Shown one piece after another: positions 4,724 through 9,545 of a stretch of DNA of 9,545 nt. The position numbers and the translations under genes were made by a program. This DNA comes from an uncultured Oscillospiraceae bacterium (GTDB lineage: Bacteria; Bacillota; Clostridia; Oscillospirales; Oscillospiraceae). The notes under the pieces were generated by a model that was not told the origin of the DNA, searched no databases, and saw only the letters and a list, made by a program, of their open reading frames with translations. Location of the stretch: the NCBI GenBank assembly GCA_934635545.1, contig CAKTZN010000067.1, positions 1-9,545 on the forward strand, written 5' to 3'. The number at the start of each line of letters is the position of its first letter. Position 1 is the first letter of the stretch.

Positions 4724-5767
4724 ATGAAACGTGCAAACGGAACTGGCAGCATCGTCCGGCTGTCCGGCAGGCGCAGGCGTCCCTGGGCGGTGAAGGTCTC
4801 CTGCCGCGACGAGGGCGGACGCACCGTGCAGCGGGCCATCAGCTATCACGAGCGGGCCGCCGACGCCCAGACCGCCCTGGAGGACTATAACCGCCGGGCG
4901 GCCCAGGGCTTCGGCCTGGGCGCGGACATGACGGTGGAGCAGGTGTTCCGCGGCTGGAGCGCCCGGGAATACCGCAAGCTGAAAAAGGGCTCTATCACCA
5001 GCCACAACGCCGCGTGGCACAAGCGGGTCAGCCGGTTCGCCGGACGCAAAATGCGCAGCGTGACGCTGGACGAATGGCAGTCCATTCTGGACGAGGACGA
5101 GCGGCAGGGCATGTCCCGGTCGGTGATCATGAACGACGCCATCCTGATCCGTGCGCTGAACCGCTACGCCATGGAGCGGGACATCATCACCAAGGACTAC
5201 TCCGCGTATCTGGACATCCCACAGGCGGAGGTGAAGCAGCCCCGGGGCGCGCTGACGGAGCGGCAGGTGCGCAAGCTGAAGCAACTGGCCCGGGAGGGGA
5301 TGCCCTGGGCCGACACGGCGCTGATGCTGTGCTATACGGGGTTCCGGATCAACGAATTCCTGGCGCTGACGGCGCAGTCGTACCATCCGGAGGGCGACTA
5401 TTTACAGGGCGGGCTGAAAACCGCCGCGGGGCGGGAGCGCATCGTGCCGGTGCATCCCCAGATCGCGCCGTATCTGGCGGCGTGGCTGGCAAAGGGCGGC
5501 CAGACCATCGTGTGCCGGGACGACGGGCGGCCCATGCGGGACACGGAGTATCGCAGGCACTTCGCCGAGCTGATGGCCCGGATCGGCGCGGAGGACGCCA
5601 CGCCCCACTGCTGCCGCCACACCTTCGCCACCCGGCTGCACGCGGCGGGCGTCGATCCCATCACGGTGAAATGGCTGATGGGCCACAGCACAAAGGCGGA
5701 CATCACGGCCCATTACACCCACAAAACGCTGGCGGTTCTGCGCCGCGGGATACAGCGTCTTTCGTGA
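4724..5767 (+). CDS. Tyrosine recombinase / integrase family site-specific recombinase
   Basis: The 347-residue enzyme cuts and rejoins DNA through a 3'-phosphotyrosyl link. Residues 5-60 (GTGSIVRLSGRRRRPWAVKV onward) resemble the AP2-like arm-binding domain of Tn916-type integrases; about 70-165 is the SAM-like core-binding domain; 175-345 is the catalytic domain. All catalytic residues are present: Arg208 (TGFRINE), Lys232 (GLKTAAGRERIVPVHP), His295 and Arg298 (HCCRHTFATRLH), His321 (LMGHS) and Tyr331 (AHYTH). It therefore looks active. ATG 4724 has AAAGGA seven bases upstream; the longer open frame starts inside a terminator. It sits between two inverted surface-protein genes, 87 bases before the inner repeat, with no excisionase, relaxase or phage genes nearby, so DNA inversion is a better fit than integration. 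Codon use matches the chromosome. Confidence 0.95.
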   Translation: MKRANGTGSIVRLSGRRRRPWAVKVSCRDEGGRTVQRAISYHERAADAQTALEDYNRRAAQGFGLGADMTVEQVFRGWSAREYRKLKKGSITSHNAAWHKRVSRFAGRKMRSVTLDEWQSILDEDERQGMSRSVIMNDAILIRALNRYAMERDIITKDYSAYLDIPQAEVKQPRGALTERQVRKLKQLAREGMPWADTALMLCYTGFRINEFLALTAQSYHPEGDYLQGGLKTAAGRERIVPVHPQIAPYLAAWLAKGGQTIVCRDDGRPMRDTEYRRHFAELMARIGAEDATPHCCRHTFATRLHAAGVDPITVKWLMGHSTKADITAHYTHKTLAVLRRGIQRLS

Positions 5768-5772
5768 CGGGT

Positions 5773-5782
5773 GTTAGTAACA
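5773..5782 (+). repeat. Third copy of the GTTAGTAACA motif, just after the recombinase gene
   Basis: GTTAGTAACA matches the core of the 15-bp inverted repeats at 2938-2952 and 7069-7083. It lies six bases after the recombinase stop codon. A recombination-site role is conjecture. Confidence 0.45.
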
Positions 5783-5804
5783 GGTCAGTCACGGGTCAGG
5801 CACA
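5783..5804 (+). repeat. Tandem 11-bp direct repeats, possible recombinase arm sites
   Basis: GGTCAGTCACG (5783-5793) and GGTCAGGCACA (5794-5804) match at 9 of 11 positions and are directly adjacent. Integrases with an AP2-like N-terminal domain bind short direct repeats of about this size beside the core site. Position between the recombinase gene and the inner repeat fits, but the role is inferred. Nearby CGTTTTTGCG occurs twice (5824-5833 and 5863-5872). Confidence 0.4.
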
Positions 5805-5854
5805 GACACAGGCGGCAAAGGGGCGTTTTTGCGGGATTTCCGCGTTTTCCGCGC

Positions 5855-5996
5855 ATAAACAACGTTTTTGCGAAAAAAATTTATGGAGGAAAAAGAACAT
5901 GAAGAAAATTGTTGCTCTGGTTCTGAGCCTGGTTATGGCTCTGAGCCTGTGCACCGTGGCCTTCGCCGCTGGTCCTAAGGACGGCGACAAGTTCTA
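5855..5996 (+). repeat. Inner inverted repeat, copy B (142 bp, perfect)
   Basis: Identical to the reverse strand of 4004-4145, beginning ATAAACAACG. Sequence directly upstream (TCCGCGC and beyond) is unrelated to that upstream of copy A. In 5768-5854 no convincing -35/-10 pair is seen; the best candidate, TTGCGG near 5829 with CGCATA, is poor. Confidence 0.95.
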
Positions 5997-6777
5997 CGAC
6001 AAGCAGACTTCCGGTGCTGACACCAAGACCTACACTTACGTTGCAGCTACCACCTATAAGGCTGGCGCTGATAACCGTCTGGCTTATCTGACCGATGGTA
6101 AGGACGTTTATGAGGTTGGCGGCAAGGACGGCGACACCCTGTATGTTGCTGGCAGCGCTGTTGCTGACATCACCCTGGGTGACTATGTGAGCGATTTCGC
6201 TGACATCACCTACAAGGCCACTGCCGAGGAAGTCAAGGCTTCCGCTTGGTCCTGCACCACTGATAAGTATGACGCTGGTTACAAGCTGGTTTGGTCCGAT
6301 GGTAAGACCTACTATGCTGAGGATGCCAAGACTGGCGATGACAACGCTTACAATGTTCTCGTCAATGGCGAGATCAAGCTGGTCAAGGATCAGAAGGTCA
6401 TCAAGGGTCAGCATGTCCTGTATGCCAAGGATGGCAAGCCCACCGAGGTCGGTGTTGGCGTGTACGAGGCTTACTGCGTTGCTTGCAAGAAGAACATCAA
6501 GATCTCCGACAAGATGATCAACGAGGCTGGTTATCTGTATGACACCACCATCACCATCGACACCCTGCGCGCTGCTGGCGTGACCGTCGCTGTTCCCTCT
6601 GGCTACAAGGCCGTGGAAGGCAACTGGTATGTCATTGGTGAGGCCACTGCCACCAAGCCCGCTGACGGTGTGAACTCTGCTAAGACCTTCGACGCTGGTG
6701 TTGCCATGTATGTTGGCATGAGCCTGCTGTCCGTCGCTGGCGGCGCTGTCGTCATCGGCAAGAAGAAGGAGTTCTAA
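5899..6777 (+). CDS. Surface protein B, paralogue of A in opposite orientation
   Basis: The 292-residue product has the same plan as A: signal peptide 1-23, exported Tyr/Asp/Lys-rich region, and C-terminal anchor AGVAMYVGMSLLSVAGGAVV (266-285) with GKKKEF. The first 33 and last 37 residues are identical to A. The middle is clearly homologous but diverged, with islands such as WSCTTDKYDAGYKL (117-130, WDCKTTKHDAGYEY in A), VYEAYCVACKK (188-198), EAGYLYD (209-215) and VAVPSGY (230-236). Cys119, Cys193 and Cys196 match A; Cys40 of A has no partner. Codon use has the same high-expression bias as A. GGAGG lies ten bases before the ATG. No good promoter is visible upstream, so in this orientation it may be silent or depend on readthrough from the recombinase. 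Confidence 0.92.
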   Translation: MKKIVALVLSLVMALSLCTVAFAAGPKDGDKFYDKQTSGADTKTYTYVAATTYKAGADNRLAYLTDGKDVYEVGGKDGDTLYVAGSAVADITLGDYVSDFADITYKATAEEVKASAWSCTTDKYDAGYKLVWSDGKTYYAEDAKTGDDNAYNVLVNGEIKLVKDQKVIKGQHVLYAKDGKPTEVGVGVYEAYCVACKKNIKISDKMINEAGYLYDTTITIDTLRAAGVTVAVPSGYKAVEGNWYVIGEATATKPADGVNSAKTFDAGVAMYVGMSLLSVAGGAVVIGKKKEF

Positions 6778-6815
6778 TTTAGAACCTCGTTCTGATTCAT
6801 AAAAAGAGACGCTCG
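6679..6815 (+). repeat. Outer inverted repeat, copy B (137 bp, perfect)
   Basis: Identical to the reverse strand of 3176-3312, from the codons for the C-terminal anchor through the stop and into the terminator stem. It ends at the terminator loop, where copy A has GAAA and copy B GTAA. Confidence 0.9.
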
Positions 6816-6832
6816 TAAGAGCGTCTCTTTTT
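6801..6832 (+). terminator. Rho-independent terminator of surface protein B
   Basis: GAGACGCTC (6806-6814), loop GTAA, GAGCGTCTC (6819-6827), then five T; five A precede it. It has the same stem as the terminator after gene A. Confidence 0.92.
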
Positions 6833-6848
6833 ATGTGGGTATTAATAA

Positions 6849-7037
6849 GGGCGGGGCGATGTGGGCATCGCCCCCTACGGATGTCTACCGAGGGTACACC
6901 GTAGGGCGGGGTGACCACACCCCGCCGCCGGCAATGCGGCAGGGTATTATGCGGCGGCATGTGGTCATGCCGCCCTACGAAATGAAAGCGGTATACAGCG
7001 CAAAAATAGGGCGGACAGAGTCGTCCGCCCCTACGAA
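6849..7037. repeat. Array of four related GC-rich hairpins
   Basis: No gene is seen in 6833-7095. Four perfect dyads follow one another: GGGGCGAT / ATCGCCCC, loop 6 (6853-6874); GGCGGGGTG / CACCCCGCC, loop 4 (6905-6926); GGCGGCAT / ATGCCGCC, loop 6 (6953-6974); GGGCGGAC / GTCCGCCC, loop 6 (7009-7030). Most are flanked by TAGGG on one side or CCCTACG on the other, so they share a frame while the stems differ. They are relatives of the dyads at 1421-1621. No U-tracts follow. Confidence 0.75.
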
Positions 7038-7068
7038 GCATCACAGGAAACCCTGGTATTTTTTTGCC

Positions 7069-7083
7069 TTTGTTACTAACGCG
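7069..7083 (-). repeat. Right 15-bp inverted repeat bounding the island
   Basis: TTTGTTACTAACGCG is the exact reverse complement of 2938-2952. It lies 12 bases from the end of the cupin gene, as its partner lies next to the end of trmD, so the two repeats mark the edges of the island between otherwise ordinary genes. Confidence 0.6.
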
Positions 7084-7095
7084 CTGCGAGAAAAA

Positions 7096-7419
7096 TCAGA
7101 AGGAGACCACCAGCAGCATCTTGAAACGTTCCTGGCCGTAGACGGCGTGGGGGACGTTCTTGGGCATGACCAGGGTCTCGCCCTCGGTGAGGACGAACAC
7201 CTCGCCGCCCACGGTGAAGCGGCCGGTGCCCTCCAGCACCGTGACCATGGCGTCGCCGCCGCTGGCGTGGGTGGAGATCTCCTCGTCCTTCTCAAAGGAG
7301 AAGACGGTGACGCTCATCAGCTCGTTCTGCACCAGGGTCTTGCTGACCACCTGGCCCGGCTGGTAGTCCACCAGGTTCTTCAGCAGCAGCTTTTCCTGCT
7401 TGGCGATATTCTTATACAT
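7096..7419 (-). CDS. Small single-domain cupin protein
   Basis: The 107-residue product is a single cupin beta-barrel. The first cupin motif region is ISTHASGGDAMVTVLEGTGR (48-67), with His51 but not the second His of HxH; the second is LTEGETLVMPKNVPHAVYG (77-95), with His91. The reduced set of metal ligands makes enzymatic activity uncertain; such small cupins often bind ligands or act as sensors. The substrate cannot be told. The ATG at 7419-7417 has AGGAGG seven bases upstream. It starts 20 bases after the end of the 7440-7985 gene on the same strand, so the two likely form an operon. No U-tailed terminator is seen after it. Confidence 0.9.
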   Translation of the reverse strand: MYKNIAKQEKLLLKNLVDYQPGQVVSKTLVQNELMSVTVFSFEKDEEISTHASGGDAMVTVLEGTGRFTVGGEVFVLTEGETLVMPKNVPHAVYGQERFKMLLVVSF

Positions 7420-7439
7420 AACGATACCTCCTGTTTTTC

Positions 7440-7985
7440 TCAGTGTTTGCCGCGCCGGGGCGGTTTATTCCGCTTGTCCACGGTGACGGTGAACATGACC
7501 GGCAGGTCAAGGCGGAGGGCCGGAAGGCGCAGGTGCTTGACGTATTTGTTGTAGAAGTCCGGGAAGGTCATGGGGCCGGGCGCGGAGGAGTTGGGGAAGG
7601 CGTAGCGGCCATCGGGGCAGCGGCTGACCAGCACATAGTGGCGGGAGCGGCCCGTGTGGTACCACAGGATCCCGGCCTTGGCGTCCTTCAGATCCCGGTA
7701 GCGCAGGCCGGTGATCCTCATGCCGAAGCGATAGACGCCGCGGCAGACGTGGCCGATGCTGGTGCCGAAGACGCCCCGGAGGAACACCCGGTCATGGAAA
7801 AACTGCCAGACCTCCGTCTCGGTCACCGGCTGGGCGAAGTAACGGGCGGCGTTATAGACCGCCATGAAGCCGCAGCCCACCTTGGCCACCGTGCGGCAGC
7901 CGTAGGGGATGTCGGTCATAAGGTGCTGGCGGATCAGGTAGCCCTGTTCGTCGCGGCAGCGTTCGGGAATATTCATTGTTTCCAT
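7440..7985 (-). CDS. Papain-like (C39-type) cysteine peptidase-fold protein, tentative
   Basis: The 181-residue product has no signal peptide or membrane segment. VAKVGCGFMAVYNAARYF (33-50) looks like the catalytic-Cys helix of papain-like C39 peptidases, with Cys38 at its start. HYVLVSRCPDGRYAFPNSS (116-134) then supplies His116 and a possible Asn132 in the matching order, so a Cys-His-Asn triad is plausible. The fold call rests on these motifs only; the protein could be an inactive relative. Its end is basic (KRNKPPRRGKH). The ATG at 7985-7983 follows a G-rich ribosome binding site at seven bases; a second ATG three codons later is possible. It is the first gene of an operon with the cupin. 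No transporter or bacteriocin precursor is nearby, so a role in leader processing is not supported. Confidence 0.75.
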   Translation of the reverse strand: METMNIPERCRDEQGYLIRQHLMTDIPYGCRTVAKVGCGFMAVYNAARYFAQPVTETEVWQFFHDRVFLRGVFGTSIGHVCRGVYRFGMRITGLRYRDLKDAKAGILWYHTGRSRHYVLVSRCPDGRYAFPNSSAPGPMTFPDFYNKYVKHLRLPALRLDLPVMFTVTVDKRNKPPRRGKH

Positions 7986-8012
7986 TGCGCGTCCCCCCTT
8001 CCCTTTTCCTCT

Positions 8013-8041
8013 ATGATACCACCTTTTCCCCCAAAGGGCAA
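8013..8041 (-). promoter_or_regulatory. Promoter of the peptidase-like/cupin operon
   Basis: On the reverse strand: TTGCCC (8041-8036), a 17-base spacer and TATCAT (8018-8013) preceded by TGG. It lies 28 bases before the ATG at 7985. A bulged hairpin (8042-8073, GGCGGT...ACCGCC) sits just upstream in the divergent gap. Confidence 0.6.
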
Positions 8042-8109
8042 GGCGGTTTGTTGTCCCGGCGGAGACAACCGCCGTCCGGCTGGCCATCAGGGACAGGAGG
8101 TGAGGCAAC

Positions 8110-8271
8110 ATGGAGCCTTATGAGGGCGTCAGCGCGGAGTGCAGCCTGTGCGGCGGCGAGATCTACCGCGGCGAGGACTACTACGCCGTCAACGGCCGGG
8201 CCATCTGCCGGGACTGTCTGGCGGACTACGCGGCGCAGGTGCTTGCGCCGTTTCTGGTGAAGGGAGGGTAA
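8110..8271 (+). CDS. 53-aa zinc-ribbon protein
   Basis: The small product is MEPYEGVSAECSLCGGEIYR (1-20) followed by a middle part and CRDC (33-36), so CSLC (11-14) and CRDC form a four-Cys zinc-ribbon, as in rubredoxin- or FYDLN-like mini-proteins. The rest is a short amphipathic helix (LADYAAQVLAPFLV, 37-50). AGGAGGTGA ends six bases before the ATG, a very strong ribosome binding site. The next gene starts three bases after its stop, so the two are co-transcribed. Pairs like this occur among phage-derived and accessory genes in Clostridia, but no phage gene is visible here. Function is unknown; DNA or protein binding is the usual guess. Confidence 0.8.
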   Translation: MEPYEGVSAECSLCGGEIYRGEDYYAVNGRAICRDCLADYAAQVLAPFLVKGG

Positions 8272-8274
8272 GCG

Positions 8275-8520
8275 ATGGGCAGGACGACGGCATGGGAGAC
8301 GTACATGCGGCGGGCGGCGGCACAGTTGGGCCGGGCCTGCGCCGAGACGGCGGCTCACATGGCCGAAAACGAGACCACCTCCGTGCGGGAGATCCGGGAG
8401 CTGGCCGGGGCCATGAAGGAGCTGACGGCGCTGCACGCGGCGCTGGGCGGCGACGGGACAGTGCCCCAGAGCAGCGTGCAGGTGGCCTTTGACGAGGAGC
8501 GCCGGGCCTGGACGGAGTAA
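8275..8520 (+). CDS. 81-aa helical protein, unknown function
   Basis: The product is charged and almost wholly helical by composition: MGRTTAWETYMRRAAAQLGR (1-20), then a second helix from SVREIRELAGAMKELTALHA (36-55), and a tail FDEERRAWTE. No membrane segment or catalytic motif is present. The GGGAGGG of its ribosome binding site lies within the end of the preceding zinc-ribbon gene, which it follows by three bases. It is reminiscent of short phage accessory proteins, without specific support. No terminator separates it clearly from the barnase-like gene 78 bases on, though that gene has its own promoter-like element. Confidence 0.75.
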   Translation: MGRTTAWETYMRRAAAQLGRACAETAAHMAENETTSVREIRELAGAMKELTALHAALGGDGTVPQSSVQVAFDEERRAWTE

Positions 8521-8557
8521 AGACGGCCAACCGGGGATAGCTTTTTGCGGCGGGATG

Positions 8558-8566
8558 TGGTATGAT
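8558..8566 (+). promoter_or_regulatory. Extended -10 promoter of the barnase-barstar pair
   Basis: TGGTATGAT (8558-8566) is an extended -10. No good -35 is found at 16-18 bases. It lies 32 bases before the ATG at 8599. Confidence 0.5.
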
Positions 8567-8598
8567 AGTGCCAAACGCAACAACAGGAGGTAATCCCC

Positions 8599-9150
8599 AT
8601 GAGACGTAAATTGACCGCGTGGCTGCTGGCGCTGGTGATGGCGCTGACGCTGGTGGGCTGTGCCGACGACGTCACCGTCATCGGCGTCACCACCGGCGGC
8701 GATCAGGAGCCGCAGCAACAGCAACAACAGGACGTGCTGCCGGACGACACCCAGCCCTCCGGCACAGCGGAGGCGGACGACAGCAGCGCCGACACCCCCG
8801 CCATCGACGAGGACGGCAGCTACACCAGCAAGGAGGACGTGGCGCTGTACATCCACACCTACGGCCATCTGCCGGGGAATTTCATCACCAAGAAGGAGGC
8901 CCAGGCACTGGGCTGGAGCGGCGGTTCGCTGGAGCCCTACGCGCCGGGGAAGTGCATCGGCGGCAGCCATTTCGGCAACTATGAGGGCCTGCTGCCGGAG
9001 GCGGAGGGGCGCTCCTACACCGAGTGCGACATCGACACGCTGGGCGCCGACAGCCGGGGCGCGAAGCGGATCGTGTTCTCCAACGACGGGCTTGTGTACT
9101 ACACCGGCGACCACTACGCCAGCTTTGCGCTGCTGTACGGGGAGGAATGA
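8599..9150 (+). CDS. Barnase-like guanyl-specific ribonuclease, predicted lipoprotein
   Basis: This is a microbial RNase of the barnase (N1/T1) family, which cleaves RNA after G. Of 183 residues, 1-21 are a lipoprotein signal with lipobox LVGC (18-21). Residues 34-75 are a Gln/Asp/Ser-rich linker, including a run of six Gln, and 76-183 are the catalytic domain. YIHTYGHLPGNFITKKEAQALGW (84-106) matches the barnase N-terminus. Aligning with barnase, Lys98 fits Lys27, Glu142 (general base) Glu73, Arg153 Arg83, Arg157 Arg87 and His172 (general acid) His102. Arg59 of barnase, in the guanine loop, is Tyr128. It should be active outside the cell while anchored to the membrane. AGGAGG sits eight bases before the ATG. 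The inhibitor gene follows at once, as in other barnase systems. Confidence 0.93.
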   Translation: MRRKLTAWLLALVMALTLVGCADDVTVIGVTTGGDQEPQQQQQQDVLPDDTQPSGTAEADDSSADTPAIDEDGSYTSKEDVALYIHTYGHLPGNFITKKEAQALGWSGGSLEPYAPGKCIGGSHFGNYEGLLPEAEGRSYTECDIDTLGADSRGAKRIVFSNDGLVYYTGDHYASFALLYGEE

Positions 9151-9152
9151 GG

Positions 9153-9422
9153 ATGCGCTTCATATTGGACGGCGGCAGCGTGGGCAGCCGCCAGGCACTG
9201 CATCAGACGCTGGCGGCGGGGCTGCGGTTCCCGGACTGGTACGGCGGCAATCTGGACGCGCTGCACGACTGCCTGACGGACGTGGGGGAGCCCACGGAGC
9301 TGGTGATCCGCAACGGCCAGGCGCTGGACGAGGCCATGGGCGATCAGGCGGCGGCGCTGCGGCGGGTGCTGGCGGACTGCGCGGCGGAGAACGAGTGGTT
9401 CACCGTGGTGTGGGAGGAATAA
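9153..9422 (+). CDS. Barstar-family ribonuclease inhibitor
   Basis: Barstar proteins bind barnase-type RNases in the cytoplasm and block the active site, protecting the producer. The 89-residue product has normal length and matches barstar in LHQTLAAGLRFPDWYGGNLD (16-35) and ALHDCLTD (36-43). Asp35 and Asp39, which in barstar contact the RNase active-site Arg and His residues, are present; barstar Trp38 is His38 here. The ATG at 9153 is preferred over 9147, because the GGAGG at 9141-9145 is seven bases from the former and one from the latter. The gene follows the barnase-like gene without a gap and surely shares its mRNA, giving a toxin-immunity pair. Confidence 0.93.
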   Translation: MRFILDGGSVGSRQALHQTLAAGLRFPDWYGGNLDALHDCLTDVGEPTELVIRNGQALDEAMGDQAAALRRVLADCAAENEWFTVVWEE

Positions 9423-9424
9423 AC

Positions 9425-9460
9425 AAAAAAACAGGAGATGCGATGCATCTCCTGTTTTTT
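9425..9460. terminator. Bidirectional terminator between barstar and rplL
   Basis: ACAGGAGATGC (9431-9441), loop GAT, GCATCTCCTGT (9445-9455), flanked by A and T runs on either side. It serves the barstar gene on one strand and rplL on the other. Confidence 0.92.
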
Positions 9461-9476
9461 ATTGCTTGTAAGAAAC

Positions 9477-9545
9477 TTACTTCAGCTCGACCTTGCCGCC
9501 GACTTCCTCGACCTGCTTCTTCAGAGCCTCGGCGTCCTCCTTGGA
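9477..9545 (-). CDS. rplL: 50S ribosomal protein L7/L12, C-terminal end (cut by window edge)
   Basis: The reverse strand reads SKEDAEALKKQVEEVGG then KVELK and a stop, 22 residues. This is the conserved end of the C-terminal domain of L7/L12, the stalk protein that recruits translation factors to the ribosome (E. coli has a similar ending, GAKVEVK). The gene converges on the barstar gene with a shared terminator. Its upstream partner rplJ would lie outside the window. Confidence 0.93.
   Translation of the reverse strand, partial: SKEDAEALKKQVEEVGGKVELK

Noticed and set aside
4004..5996. Diversity-generating retroelement as the cause of A/B divergence
   Set aside because: No reverse transcriptase or template repeat is seen, and differences are not limited to adenine positions.
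6849..7037. CRISPR-like array
   Set aside because: The units are self-complementary hairpins with different stems and irregular spacing, not identical repeats with unique spacers, and no cas gene is present.
5881..7044. Long open frame on the reverse strand opposite surface protein B
   Set aside because: Same cause as above; it also runs through a terminator and the hairpin array.
2938..7083. Island as an ordinary integrated phage or conjugative element
   Set aside because: Apart from the recombinase there is no excisionase, replication, relaxase or structural gene, no tRNA target, and the bounding repeats are inverted rather than direct.
9147..9152. Barstar start at the ATG overlapping the barnase stop
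   Set aside because: The ribosome binding site would be only one base away; the ATG at 9153 has proper spacing and fits family length.

Overview
The window looks like chromosome of a high-GC gut-type Firmicute (Clostridia, plausibly Oscillospiraceae). Support: strong AGGAGG-type ribosome binding sites, a typical clostridial signal peptide (MKKIVALVLSLVMALSLCTVAFA), and rimM, trmD and rplL of Firmicute type in GC-rich codon use, with GC-rich palindromes in the intergenic DNA. The taxon is an inference.

Layout. 1-356 (-) is the N-terminus of a LysR-type regulator, divergent from a two-gene membrane-protein operon (515-1362, +). An intergenic stretch of palindromic elements (1363-1655) leads to rimM and trmD (1656-2937, +). 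The usual downstream neighbour rplS is not here. Instead a 4.1-kb island (2938-7083) begins, bracketed by 15-bp inverted repeats containing GTTAGTAAC. To its right are a cupin and a papain-like cysteine-peptidase-like protein (7096-7985, -), a 53-aa zinc-ribbon protein and an 81-aa helical protein (8110-8520, +), a barnase-like lipoprotein with its barstar (8599-9422, +), and the C-terminus of ribosomal protein L7/L12 (9477-9545, -).

The island is the notable part. Two paralogous, predicted highly expressed surface proteins (A, 3214-4101 on -, and B, 5899-6777 on +) point away from each other. Their 5' ends, including 44 bp of untranslated leader, form a 142-bp perfect inverted repeat (4004-4145 / 5855-5996). 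Their 3' ends with part of the terminators form a second 137-bp perfect inverted repeat (3176-3312 / 6679-6815). The coding regions between are strongly diverged. The 1.7 kb between the inner repeats carries a near-consensus promoter reading out into gene A, a candidate type I toxin-antitoxin module (27-aa hydrophobic peptide, SD-sequestering hairpin, convergent antisense promoter), and a complete tyrosine recombinase. No comparable promoter is seen in front of gene B. The simplest reading is an inversion switch: flipping 4146-5854 would move the one promoter from A to B and so exchange the surface protein. Inversion itself is inferred, not shown.

Most intergenic spaces also hold short GC-rich hairpins of a repeated type bounded by TAGGG...CCCTA, including four in a row at 6849-7037.
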